From contig CAVZIK010000006.1 of NCBI GenBank assembly GCA_963775295.1, positions 2,108,001 through 2,172,000 of the forward strand: a stretch of DNA of 64,000 nt. Direction: 5' to 3'. The translations under genes and the position numbers were made by a program. The DNA is from JAMDEO01 sp963775295 (GTDB taxonomy: Bacteria; Actinomycetota; Thermoleophilia; RBG-16-64-13). Positions 23,647-33,334 of the stretch are shown here, piece after piece. Below the pieces are notes generated by a model. It saw nothing but the letters and a program-made list of their open reading frames with translations. It was not told the origin of the DNA and searched no databases. Numbering within the stretch: the stretch's first letter is position 1; each line of letters opens with the position of its first letter.

Positions 23647-23805
23647 ATGGCGACAGCTCAATGGCTCTGCGAGTTCGTCGCGAAGACGTTCGACGCGGAA
23701 GCTGGCCGCTTGGGGCGTTGGAAGGGTGTTGGCCGGCACCAGAAAGAGCTTGCCATTCGGCAGCGTTTTAGCAGCCAGGTCATCGCACTAGATACCCGAT
23801 GGTAG
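23647..23805 (+). CDS. Possible small protein or gene fragment
   Basis: A 52-residue frame from ATG 23647 has a plausible amino acid mix (WLCEFVAKTFDAEAG, then GRHQKELAIRQRF) but no ribosome site that I can point to. It lies in the otherwise empty 380 bases between 23537 and 23917. It could be the tail of a lost gene. I do not recognise it. Confidence 0.25.
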   Translation: MATAQWLCEFVAKTFDAEAGRLGRWKGVGRHQKELAIRQRFSSQVIALDTRW

Positions 23806-23917
23806 CGCCGTAGACAGGACAACGGGCGTGCGAAGAAGTACTGCATGAATTTCCTGTCCGATCCTCGTGCTATGTTGTCTTCTGTTACGGGTTTCGGCGC
23901 GGACCGGAGAGATCGAC

Positions 23918-25181
23918 GTGTTTCGATTCATTCACGCAGCTGATATCCATCTGGATAGCCCTCTATGCGGGCTTGAGCTTTACGATGGTGCACCAGCTCA
24001 AGAAATACGCGGTGCCACCCGGCGCGCCCTCAGCAACCTGGTCCAGCTCGCCCTAGACGAAGAAGCGGCCTTCGTGATCATCGCCGGCGACCTGTACGAC
24101 GGCGACTGGAAGGACTACAACACCGGACTCTTCTTTGTCAAAGAGATGACCCGCTTAAGGGAAGCCGGCATCCCGGTAGTCATCGCGGCGGGCAATCATG
24201 ATGCCGCCTCGCGCCTGACCCGAGACCTGCGCCTACCGCTTGGCGTCAAACTCCTCTCTCATAAGGCCCCCGAGACCGTCATCCTGGAAGAACCGGGTGT
24301 GGCCATACATGGTCGGAGTTTTCCGACCCAAGCAGTGACAGATGATCTTGCGGCGTCCTACCCGTCTGCCCGCGACGGGCTTCTCAACGTGGGTGTGCTT
24401 CACACCGCTCTTGACGGACGCGAGGGCCACGCTCCCTACGCCCCCTGCTCGCTGGTGGAACTCCAGACCAAAGGCTACGATTATTGGGCCCTCGGGCACG
24501 TGCATCGTCGAGAGGTCGTATCCGAAAATCCTTACGTCGTCTTTCCCGGAAACACTCAGGGCCGTCACGCGCGAGAGTTAGGCCCCAAAGGAGCCAGTGT
24601 TGTAGCCGTGGATGACGGTGGGATCGTGTCGGTTACCCCCGCCATCTTAGACGCGGTGAGATGGGAGACATGCCTGGTGGGGGCGGCCGAGGCGAGCTCG
24701 GGTGCCGAGGTGCTCGAGCTGGTGGCGGATGGACTGGCGGGCTTGGCTGAATCGGCGGACGGTCGTCTCCTTGCTGTTCGGGTCCTCGTCACCGGTCAAT
24801 CCGCCGCCCACGCCGATTTGGCCACTCGGCCCGAGCATTGGGAGAACCAGGTTCGCGCACTGGCGCTGGACTCTGGGGCTGACATCTGGGTCGAGAAGGT
24901 CAAGCTTGCCACCCAAACCGCCCTTGATATCGAGGCGCTTGCGCAGCGAGATGACCCAGTTGGGAGTCTCATTCGGACGTTGAGGGAACTGTCCAGCGAT
25001 GACCTCTCTCTTCAAGATTTCACCAACGTCTTTGCCGACCTGGCCCAGAGACTACCGGCCGAGTATGGTGAACTTGAAGACGCCCTCGATCTGAGGGAAC
25101 CCCGCTGGACTGAAGGAGATGCTTCAGACGGTCGAAGGTCTGCTCCTGCCTCGTCTTCTCGAAGGGAGCATCCCAGAGTGA
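23918..25181 (+). pseudogene. YhaO/SbcD-like metallophosphoesterase nuclease, frameshifted near its end
   Basis: A GTG start at 23918 behind GGAGAG opens MFRFIHAADIHLDSPL. Phosphoesterase motifs follow: AADIHLDS, IAGDLYDGDW, AAGNHDA and LGHVHRR, as in SbcD/Mre11 and the YhaO family. After ~390 residues the open frame runs on into the next gene. Reading one base later from a CCCC tract at 25100-25103 gives a natural ending, LKEMLQTVEGLLLPRLLEG, with a stop at 25179-25181 that overlaps the next start as GTGA. A +1 insertion near 25100 is therefore more likely than a real fusion. The enzyme would cut double-stranded ends with the ATPase encoded next. Confidence 0.75.
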
Positions 25182-28100
25182 GAATCCTTTCCCTCGATCT
25201 TCTTCGCTTCGGGCCCTTCGCCGCGGTATCCCTCGAGTTTGGGAAGAACGGGCGGAACTTCCAGGTGGTGCAGGGTTCGAATGAGGCAGGCAAGAGCACG
25301 GCTCTTCGAGCGTTGACGGCGGCCCTCTTTGGGATCCCGGAGCGCACCGTTGATGGTCATAGGCATAGCCTGGCCGACCTACGTGTAGGTATTGGCCTGA
25401 TCGATAGCCTGGGACAAGAGCTTTACATTGTGCGGCGCAAGGGGCGTAAGAACACGGTCCTTGATCGAGATGGAAACCCGCTTGATGATGCCATCCTTGC
25501 TCCGTATCTCCGGGGTGTGGAACTCGGGGTGTTCGAGGCGATGTTTGGGCTCAACCATCAAGCCCTGATTGAGGGGGGAAAAGATCTCCTCGCGGGCAAA
25601 GGTGAGCTTGGAGCCAGTCTGTTTGGCGCGGGAGCTGGCTTTGCCAACCTTCACCGCATGCGGATAGGGCTTCGCGATGAGGCGGATGCCATCTTCAGCC
25701 CCAGGGCCCAGAAACCGCCTCTCAATCTAGCCCTTAGAGCGTATGGGGAGGTTCGTCGACGCAGTACCGATCTTGCGCTGAGGCCCAACGCCTACAAGGA
25801 GCTCGAGGGTAAGCTGTCGGCCGCCAGTGAGCGTTTGCTGGGATTGGAGGACGAGCGTCGCAAGCAGGCCGCCACCTCATTCCGGCTGGAGCGCTTGGAG
25901 CGGGTTCTGCCACGGGTGACGGAGCGACAGGAGGTCCTTGAGGCCCTCGAGCGGTTGGGCGAGGTTCCCTCCCTACCAGACGGATGCTCCCTGGCCCGTG
26001 TCCAGGCACAAACGGAGATTGGGTCGATTGCCACTCAAGAGAGCCTCTTGCTGGCAGAGGAGAAAAGGCTGCGGGGTGAGCGAGATGAGCTCGAGATTCC
26101 CGAGGCTTTGCTTACAAGAGCGGAGGAGCTGGAAACCCTTCGGGATCTCCTCGGAGCCCGGCGCAAGGCGCTTGCCGATCTCCCGGGGGTGCGAGCGCGG
26201 GTAGAAGCTGCGGAGTCGGATGCCATCGCTATTCTGCGGGACCTGGGCTATTCACCCATTTTGGCTGGGGCGGAGGAGCTGCGAGTCGACGTAGCGACGC
26301 GGACTCGTGTGCGTGAGCATCAGAAGACCTACGTGGGTCTTGAGGCTGACGGCAAGGCCATGAAGCGAAACATCTTGGAGGCAGACACCGCCCTCGGCAC
26401 TCTCCGGGGAGAACAGAAGAGAGTGCCAGAGCCGAAAGACGCAGAGGCTTTGCAGAGAGCGATTGCCTATGCTCTGAAACAAGGGGATCTGGAGAAGCAG
26501 TTACGGAACCTGGGAACTCAAATCGAGGTTGTCCAGAAGAGAGCAAGTGACCAGCTTTCAGCTCTTCTTCTATGGGGCGGCTCTTTGGAGGAGGCCGCGC
26601 GGCTTGCCCTGCTCCCTGTGGAGAGCGTTGATGGCTTCGAACGGGACTTTGTGGCCCTCCGGGCAACCAAAGATCGACTGCGAGGCCAAGGCCAAGGACT
26701 TGGACGACGAACAGGCACGTCTCCAAGAGGAACTTGACCGGCTTGTCGCCGAAGGCTCTCTACCAAGTGACGAGGACCTGGAGGGGGCTCGCGAGGAGCG
26801 GCAAGAGTTATGGAAGGTCATCCGCGGTGTGTTGACTGAGGAAGATGTTCTTGAGGCCCAGAGCCCCGGGGACCTTGCACAAGCTTACGAACAACTCGTG
26901 CGCCGCGCGGACGATCTTGTCGATCGCTTACGGCAAAATGCCGATCGGGTGGCGGGCGAGCGCCGGCTGCGGGTGGACCTCGGTCGAAACGACGAGTTCC
27001 GCCAGAGGCTAGGCACCGAACTGGCGGAGCTCGGCGAACAAGTCGACAACCTGAATGGTCTTTGGCTCAAGGCCTGGGAGTCGGTGGGCATTGTCCCGCT
27101 ATCGCCGGCTGAGATGCGGGCGTGGCTTGGACGCCACGAGAGGTTGGTCGCGACCATTCAGGTCCTTGACGAGCTCCTGCCCAAGCGGTCAGAGCTGGAA
27201 GGTGAAATCGAGCAGCTACGAACTCTTGTGGGAAACGAGCTTATCAACCTGGGTGAACCCTCTGCTCCGGTCCATGAGAGTCTGGCCACTCTCATGGACC
27301 GGGCTGCAGCCGTGGCTGCTGCCGTTGACCAAGTGGAGCAAGAGCGGACTCGTATCGTCCGAGAACTGCAAAAAGGTGAAGAGGCTCGGAAGGGGCTGGA
27401 GAAGCTTCAGGCGGCCTGGGCGGGCGATATGAAGGCGTGGGAGACGGCTTGGGCGGAGACCATAGGCGTTCTGGGACTTCCAGCAAAGATGAGCACGGAA
27501 GAAGTCGAGGCCGTTCTGGGCGCCCGCGAGAGTTTGTTTGAGAAGGTCGACGGTGTGGCGAAAGAACGGCTTCGGATACGGGGCATGGAGCGCGACGGCG
27601 AGGAATTTGCCAATCGGGTGACCGCTATTGTCACAGAGTGCGCCTCCGACCTGGGAGAGCTCTTAGCAGAGGAAGCAGCTACGACCTTGCTCGCGCTCCT
27701 CACCAAAGGTCAGAAGGCGAGTGATCGCAGAGCCGCTATCGATGATCGGCTGCTGGAGATCCGTGATGGGCTCGGGGGTTTGGGGGATCGGCGGAGGCTG
27801 GCTGAAGCAACGCTGAACGATCTGGTTGGGCAGGCTGGATGCCAATCTGCCGACGGACTCGCGGAAGTAGAGGAGCGAGTGCAGAGATTCCGCGAATTGA
27901 GTGGGAAGCGGCAAGATCTCGACAGGCAGTTACGGGCCGAAGGACTGGCGCTCGAGGATCTGCTGGAGCAGGCCGGGGCTGTCGACCGAGATCAGCCTAC
28001 CCGGGGAGATTGTGCTGATCTCCCAGAGGATCATCGATATAGACGGCGAGCTCAAAGAGGCGCGCGAGGAGGCGGGCGGCCTCAAGACGGAGTTGGCGAG

Positions 28101-28683
28101 AATGGACGGAAGCGATGAAGCCGCTCAGGCGGCTCTGGAAGCGCAGGAGAAGCTATCCACCATTGGGCGGTTGGTGGAAGACTATGTCCGGCTAAGACTG
28201 GCGGGCCTGGTTCTCGAGCGCGAAATCGATCGGTACCGGGAGGAGAATCAGGGTCCGGTTCTCCGACGTGCTGGTGAAATGTTCCAGGCCATGACAGACA
28301 ACGCGTATCACGGTCTAACCAGTGGCTTTGAGGTGGATGACAGGCAGGTGCTGCTGTGTCGGCGGGCGAATGGTGAAATGGTCGGGGTTGAGGGCCTAAG
28401 TGAAGGCACGCGTGATCAGCTCTATCTGGCCCTGCGCCTCGCCTATCTAGATCAACACCTGGGGCAGGGTGAACCCCTGCCTCTCATTGTTGACGATGTT
28501 CTCGTCAACTTTGACGACACGAGAGCAAGAGCGACGCTTGTACTTCTGGGGCAACTTGCGGAGAAGACCCAGATTCTGTTCTTCACGCATCACAGACGCT
28601 TGGTGGAATTGGCCAAGGAAGCGATTCCGGCAGATCTCCTCGAGGAGCATGATCTGGATCTGCTCAACCGGGCCGCCTCCTAG
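25178..28683 (+). pseudogene. YhaN/SbcC-like ATPase broken by two +1 frameshifts
   Basis: GTG 25178 (GGGAG 9-14 bases upstream) begins MRILSLDLLRFGPFAAVSLEF, followed by Walker A QGSNEAGKSTALRAL. A long coiled coil follows. The frame shifts +1 at ~26681 (DRL then EAKAKDLDDEQARLQ) and again +1 at ~27995 (AVDRDQ then LPGEIVLISQRI). The C-terminal ATPase half is complete: LSEGTRDQLYLALRLAYL (signature), PLIVDDVLVNFDD (Walker B) and TQILFFTHHRRL. With the shifts repaired it would be ~1,168 residues, normal for a YhaN-type SMC-like protein paired with a YhaO nuclease. Three same-sign shifts in this locus mean either decay or base-call errors. Confidence 0.8.
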
Positions 28684-28852
28684 TTCTGTGGCCTCCGTAC
28701 TCCTGCTTCTCGGGGGGGAACCCGAGATCCCATCGGACACGTTAGCAAGGTACGGAGGGATGGAACTGACCACTAGGCGATGTAAACGCATCATGTGAAC
28801 CGACGAGACACGCTCGGCTGACGACCCAAGGTCGTTGTACACACCTAGTACT

Positions 28853-28879
28853 CTAAGGCAGTTGAGCCAGTAGCTCCCA
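28853..28879 (-). pseudogene. C-terminal codons of HD-domain gene copy 1, cut off by IS21
   Basis: On the minus strand this encodes WELLAQLP and a stop, identical to the end of the intact HD gene at 34641. The rest of the same gene lies beyond the insertion sequence at 31284-31840. Confidence 0.85.
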
Positions 28880-29012
28880 TGTGTTCGATAACCTAAAAGT
28901 TGACCACTTGGAGGCCGTTCGTTCATCGAAAAGTTGACCACCTTCAATACAAGTCCTGTACCGTCTTCCCCTCTTGGGAACTGGCGGGACAGGGGGAAGG
29001 CATGTGCTGAAG

Positions 29013-30464
29013 ATGGTCGACGTGGAGTTCATCAAGAAGAAGCGCGAAAACGAGGGCTGGCCGATCCGCAAGATCGCCCGGCAGCTCGAAGTGTCCAGGC
29101 AGACAGTGCGAAAGGTGCTGGCCTCCCCGGCCGAGCCGTTTCGTTATCAACAGAGAGTTTCCCGTCCCCGTCCGGTCATGGGACCCTATCTCCCCGTGAT
29201 CGAACGCTGGCTCACCGAGGATGAGACCGCTCCTCGCAAACAGCGTCACACGGCCAAGCGCGTCTATGACCGTCTGGTCGCGGAATACGACTTCCCCGGT
29301 TCAGAGGTGACCGTGCGCCGGGCGGTGCGCAGCCTTCGGGGTCGGCGCACCCAGGTCTTCGTGCCCCTGGAGGCGGTGCCGGGCAAAGTGGCTCAAGCTG
29401 ACTTCGGCCAAGCTCACGTGATGATCGCCGGGGCGGTGCAGAAGGTCTTCGTCTTCTGTCTGCGGGCCAAACACTCCAAGGTGTCATTTGCCGTGGCTTA
29501 TCCCACCGAGAAGCTGGAAGCCTTCCTGGATGGTCACGTCAGGGGTCTTGAGTTCTTCGGCGGGATCTTCCGTGAGATTTGGTATGACAACCCCAAGACC
29601 GCCGTCAGCAAGATCCTTTCCGGCCCGTATCGCATCGAGCACGAGCACTTCAGTCGCCTGCGCGCCCACTACCTCTTTGACAGCTCCTTCTGCACTCCGG
29701 GAGAGGCCCACGAGAAAGGCTCGGTGGAGAACCTGGTGGGATACGTGCGCCGGAATGCCCTCGTGCCGGCGTCGAAGCCCTTTGCTTCGCTGGAGGCGCT
29801 GAACCTCCACCTACGCGCCTTCTGCGAGCGGGAACGGGTTCGGCATGCCGGCGGGTGGGCTCTGGAGGAGACGGCACTGAAACCGCTTCCTCTCCACGCT
29901 TTCCGGGCCGCCACCTCGCGGCCGGTTTCGGTCTCCAAGACCGCTCTTGTGCGCATCGACCACAATCGCTACTCGGTGCCGGCCGTTCACGCCGGCCGCC
30001 TGCTTCGGGCCGAGGTCTACGTGGACAAAGTGGAGATCTACGTCGCCGACGCCCTCATCGCTGCCCACCCCCGCAGCTACCAGCGCGGGGAGACCTTCCT
30101 TGAGCTCTCCCACTATCTCCCCGTCTTTGCCCGCAAGCCCCGGGCGGCCGGATGCTGCGCCGCTCTTTCCCAGGCCGATCCGGTGTTCATTCGCACCCGG
30201 GACCTGCTGCTGCGTGAACCGGGCGGATACCGGGTCTTCGCCGAGATCCTCATGTTGGGGATGCGATTCGATCTGGATGTTCTGGCCCAAGCCCTCGAAG
30301 AGTGCCTGAGCTCAGGGAGACTATCGGTCGAGGGTGTCCACCAGCGCTGCCTTAACCTGATGCATGTGCCCCCGGGCCCAGTGATGGTGCCTGAGCTGTT
30401 GGCTCTGCGCCTTCCCCGGCCGGATCTTAGCCGCTATGACGCCCTTACGGCGGTGGCCCGATGA
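29013..30464 (+). CDS. istA: IS21-family transposase IstA
   Basis: The best start is ATG 29013 (483 residues, MVDVEFIKKKRENEG); an upstream GTG at 29004 is possible. An N-terminal helix-turn-helix (WPIRKIARQLEVSRQTVRKV) binds the ends. The DDE integrase core shows QADFGQAHV near residue 130 and EIWYDNPKTAV near 190, with a downstream Glu in EAHEKGSVENLVGYVRR near 232. The C terminus has the Mu-type beta-barrel-like region. IstA performs strand transfer together with the IstB ATPase. The stop overlaps istB by ATGA. Confidence 0.93.
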   Translation: MVDVEFIKKKRENEGWPIRKIARQLEVSRQTVRKVLASPAEPFRYQQRVSRPRPVMGPYLPVIERWLTEDETAPRKQRHTAKRVYDRLVAEYDFPGSEVTVRRAVRSLRGRRTQVFVPLEAVPGKVAQADFGQAHVMIAGAVQKVFVFCLRAKHSKVSFAVAYPTEKLEAFLDGHVRGLEFFGGIFREIWYDNPKTAVSKILSGPYRIEHEHFSRLRAHYLFDSSFCTPGEAHEKGSVENLVGYVRRNALVPASKPFASLEALNLHLRAFCERERVRHAGGWALEETALKPLPLHAFRAATSRPVSVSKTALVRIDHNRYSVPAVHAGRLLRAEVYVDKVEIYVADALIAAHPRSYQRGETFLELSHYLPVFARKPRAAGCCAALSQADPVFIRTRDLLLREPGGYRVFAEILMLGMRFDLDVLAQALEECLSSGRLSVEGVHQRCLNLMHVPPGPVMVPELLALRLPRPDLSRYDALTAVAR

Positions 30465-31219
30465 ACGCGGAAGTGGTCGCAGCCCAGGTCAAGCTCTACG
30501 CGCAGGAACTCAAGATGCCGGGATTGCGCGTCCACTTCGAGGAGATCGCCCGGGAGGCACGAGGCACCGGGGAATCCCACGAGGCGTATCTCGTTGCCTG
30601 TCTGCGCGCCGAGATCGAGTCCCGGCGGGAGCATCGGCTCCAAGATCGCTTAAAACAAGCCCGCTTTCCTCACCGCAAGACCCTGGATGAGTTCGACTTC
30701 GCGTTGGTCCCGTCCGTGCCCAAAGAGGAAATCCTAAGCCTGGCCCAAGGTGAGTTTGTCCGCACCCGAGAGAACGTCATCCTTCTGGGGGCAAGCGGCA
30801 CCGGCAAGACCCACCTGGCGCAAGCCATTGGACACGCCGCCATCTACGCCGGCGCTCGGGTGCGATTTACGAGCGCCGTTGCACTGGCGCAGGAGCTGCT
30901 CGCGGCTCAGGATGAGCATCGTCTGCCTCGGTATCTCAAGAGCTGGCAGAAGACCGACCTGGCCATCGTGGATGAGCTCGGATATCTGGGTCTGGGGCCG
31001 GGAGGCCCCTTGCTCTTTCAGTTCTTCGCCGAGCGTTACGAGAAAGGATCTGTGCTCGTGACCTCCAACCTGGAGTTCTCCCGCTGGAGCGAGGTCTTCG
31101 GCGATCCGGTGCTGACCGCCGCCCTTCTTGATCGCCTCACCCACCACAGCCACATCCTGGTGTTCGAGGGAGAGTCCTACAGGTTCAGGGAGAGCCAGAA
31201 GCAGAAGACGAGATCTTAA
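30461..31219 (+). CDS. istB: IS21-family helper ATPase IstB
   Basis: 252 residues, with a start overlapping the istA stop (ATGA). Walker A is LLGASGTGKTHLAQAIG near residue 108, Walker B is DLAIVDELGYLGLGPGG near 167, and VTSNLEFSRWSEVFGDP follows as in DnaC/IstB proteins. It forms ATP-dependent assemblies that select the target and stimulate IstA. A long reverse-strand frame over this gene is only a read-through from the interrupted HD gene. Confidence 0.94.
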   Translation: MNAEVVAAQVKLYAQELKMPGLRVHFEEIAREARGTGESHEAYLVACLRAEIESRREHRLQDRLKQARFPHRKTLDEFDFALVPSVPKEEILSLAQGEFVRTRENVILLGASGTGKTHLAQAIGHAAIYAGARVRFTSAVALAQELLAAQDEHRLPRYLKSWQKTDLAIVDELGYLGLGPGGPLLFQFFAERYEKGSVLVTSNLEFSRWSEVFGDPVLTAALLDRLTHHSHILVFEGESYRFRESQKQKTRS

Positions 31220-31283
31220 GAAGTGACTGGGGTGGTCAACTTTTCGATGATCGAGGTGGTCAAGTTTTCGGTTGACGAACACA

Positions 31284-31840
31284 TCCCAAGCCTGGTCAAC
31301 GCGGTCACGTGAGACGGGGTAGCGCAGGCGACAGGGATCCAGGTCAGCAATGCGGACCCGATCAAGCCCATCCGCATCTTTGAGCACCCAGAGCACCCGA
31401 AACATCGACTCGCCGTCGCTCACCGGCGCGGGGTGCCGGAGGATTGTTTCGTCATTGATGGAATGCAGCTCGACGGCGAAGATGACCCGGGCCAGGACCT
31501 GGGGGTCGACATCTCCTGCCAGAGCTAGTTCCGCGATTCTGGCCACGCTTTTCGCCCCATGCTCGGGATCGCGGCCATCATGAGTTCGGCCAATGTCATG
31601 CCAGGCAACGGCAAGCACGAGGGATTTGAATTCGTCGGCCTCAAGACCGACCGACGCGGCTATCGCGCAACAGTGGATGAGCACCCTCCGGGTGTGGGAT
31701 AGACCGTGGATGCTCTCCGGTCTCTTGAACCACCGTGGCTCCATGGGGTACGCGTAAGGATCGAAAGACTCCGCATGGATCTGCGGGCTCCCCGCTGGAT
31801 TCACCGGCTGGCCATCCTCATGGGCTGGAGGCTCGGTCAT
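31284..31840 (-). pseudogene. HD-domain phosphohydrolase copy 1, interrupted by IS21
   Basis: The minus-strand start at 31840 (MTEPPAHEDGQPVNP) gives the same protein as the intact copy at 34641, with HGLSHTRRVLIHC, AVAWHDIGRTHDGRDPEHG and DADGLDRVR. At VDQAW the reading enters the IS21 end (31283); the missing last residues are at 28853-28879. The insertion removes only about eight native residues and adds a long read-through tail, so a fusion protein could still be made. As in copy 2, the start overlaps the stop of an alarmone-hydrolase reading frame, here only a remnant. Confidence 0.9.
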
Positions 31841-31970
31841 GATTCGCAGTCACGGGCGAGCGCCTCAAGCTCTTCCACCCTGCGCCTTAGGCCCTCTGTC
31901 AGCGGTGAGGGGAAAAGCTTGGTCAAGATGTCTGCCACGCTTGGGTAGTACCACAGCGAGTCGTCGCGGC
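31837..31970 (-). pseudogene. C-terminal remnant of alarmone hydrolase copy 1
   Basis: On the minus strand this reads DDSLWYYPSVADILTKLF, then PLTEGLRRRVEELEAL, and a stop. It matches the last ~44 residues of the intact gene at 35216-35863. Similarity stops abruptly near 31970, where integrase sequence begins. The junction marks a recombination point. Confidence 0.85.
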
Positions 31971-31971
31971 C

Positions 31972-32436
31972 GTGAGGCTTATGCTGGAGTGCGGCCTACG
32001 TTGCGGGGAGGTCGTGGCGGTGCGCCCGGAGCACCTGGACCTGAGCACATGCCGTCTCATGATCCGCGATGGCAAGGGTGGCAAGGACAGGGTCGTCTGG
32101 TTCAGCGACGATCTCCGCGACCTCGTCGCTCGCTGGGTCGAACGGCGACCGGCCTCCGACTGGCTTCTCTGCACCCGGCACGGTGGGCAGCTCAGCACGC
32201 GCTACTTGAGAGAGCTTGTCAAGCGAAAGGCTATCGGGGCTGGGATTGCCGAGGCTGATCGGGTCACGCCGCATGTGCTCCGCCACAGCTTCGCAACCGA
32301 TCTACTCAGCGAGACCAAGAACATCCGGCTCGTGCAGAAGGCCCTGGGGCATGCGAACCTGGCAACGACGATGATCTACACACACGTGGCGGACGAAGAA
32401 CTGGAAAGAGCCTTAAAGCGCAGAGCCCGCGGGTAA
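31972..32436 (+). pseudogene. Tyrosine recombinase/integrase, catalytic part only
   Basis: The frame begins at a GTG exactly where the alarmone-hydrolase remnant ends and gives 154 residues. The catalytic residues are present: Arg in LECGLRCGEVVAVRPEHLDL, a Lys-bearing DGKGGKDRVV hairpin, HVLRHSFATDLL (H-x-x-R), LGHANLATTMIYTHV (His and the nucleophile Tyr). The N-terminal core-DNA-binding domain and the beginning of the catalytic domain are absent, where XerC-like enzymes have ~150 more residues. It is probably a truncated integrase of the element that brought in the neighbouring defence genes. Confidence 0.8.
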
Positions 32437-32448
32437 TCATATCGGCGA

Positions 32449-33039
32449 TCAGAAGCCAGCTGACCACTCTGGCCCTGCCCGTTCAGTCCGCCTGACGACA
32501 TCGTCCCGGTACGCGCCCATTGCGCCGAGTAGGTGTCCAAGGGTCACGTATGATCCTGCAACTGGCTGTGGCGTTGACCACCCGCCATTGGTCGCGTCCC
32601 AGTCGACATATATGCATGAGAGCGCGAGTTGCCGCTGGAACGCAGACAGGTCAGTCTGCTCGGCCTGGGTTTGGTCAGTGGAGGCACAGACGTCGCAGTC
32701 AGGTTCTTCTTGGTCACAGTAGCCGCACGGACTAGGACCAAGTCGCAGTTCAGTCTCCCAACGCGCAAATGCGCGCAGCTTCTCCCGGTGGTCATTGCGA
32801 ATCCTCCGACGGAGGTCTTGCCAGTCGCAGACAAACGGCGTGTCTTGGGCTCGAATTGACTCGAAGTACTCCAACAGGAGTCGAGCTTTGCCCAGCTCCT
32901 CTTTGGCCGCAGCCGTCAAGAAGGCGCCGACGGTGGGAGAGCGGGTCCAGGCGACGTTCGCCGCCTCCAGAATCTCGGTAGCGTTGTCCACCGCGAACAT
33001 TGCGCCGTTGGCTATCTGCAAGGCCGTCGGGGCATTCAT
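32449..33039 (-). CDS. AbiV-like abortive infection protein (HEPN)
   Basis: 196 residues from ATG 33039. The N-terminal helices contain FLTAAAKEELGKARLLLEYF near residue 40, the signature of AbiV-family HEPN proteins, in which the conserved E-E-x-x-K-A helix is typical. The middle has two CxxC pairs (CGYC and CDVC, ~103-117) that look like a zinc knuckle and are unusual. AbiV of Lactococcus blocks phage late translation; many HEPN proteins are RNases, but no R-x4-6-H motif is obvious here. It converges with the integrase remnant (13 bases between stops) and lies next to a Shedu gene, supporting a defence role. Assignment rests on one motif and context. Confidence 0.6.
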   Translation of the reverse strand: MNAPTALQIANGAMFAVDNATEILEAANVAWTRSPTVGAFLTAAAKEELGKARLLLEYFESIRAQDTPFVCDWQDLRRRIRNDHREKLRAFARWETELRLGPSPCGYCDQEEPDCDVCASTDQTQAEQTDLSAFQRQLALSCIYVDWDATNGGWSTPQPVAGSYVTLGHLLGAMGAYRDDVVRRTERAGPEWSAGF

Positions 33040-33334
33040 GAGGATTCCTTGTGGTCGGACTGCACCTGACGGACATCCAAGCCAGCGTTTTCTGGGCTCC
33101 TACACGATGTGTTGAACATCATGGCGCATTGCGCTGGACGCCCGACATCTCAGCGCGTCACCCGCGTCCATTGTCCATGGTATCCGACAACGCCGATAAC
33201 CGTCTGCCAGCGCCCATCAGACAAGCCTCGAGAGTGAGTGACGCCTACAAACCAAGACCAGGTACTCGCATTCTAGTCCAACACCAATCCTGGCCTGCGG
33301 CTGGGACGTTCAAAGTCTGTCCCGGGCAGCACAT

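Larger units (their letters stand above)
28880..31283 (+). mobile_element. IS21-family insertion sequence, 2,404 bp, with terminal repeats and 5-bp target duplication
   Basis: The ends match as inverted repeats: left TGTGTTCGATAACC, then TAAAAGTTGACCAC; right, read inward on the minus strand, TGTGTTCGTCAACC, then GAAAACTTGACCAC. Internal repeats of the AAAGTTGACCACC motif follow at 28929-28942 on the left, and GGTGGTCAAG/GTGGTCAACTTTTCG occur at 31230-31270 on the right, as is usual for the multiple-terminal-repeat ends of IS21 elements. The bases TCCCA occur directly outside both ends (28875-28879 and 31284-31288) as the target duplication. Inside are istA and istB. Both look intact, so the element may be active. 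Confidence 0.93.

Noticed and set aside
23867..26737. A fused nuclease-ATPase protein
   Set aside because: Removing one base near 25100 gives a natural yhaO ending and a GTGA overlap, so the fusion is a frameshift product.
30734..31840. A 368-codon reverse frame over istB and the HD gene
   Set aside because: It is the HD gene reading through the IS21 end into antisense istB; only 31284-31840 is native coding sequence.
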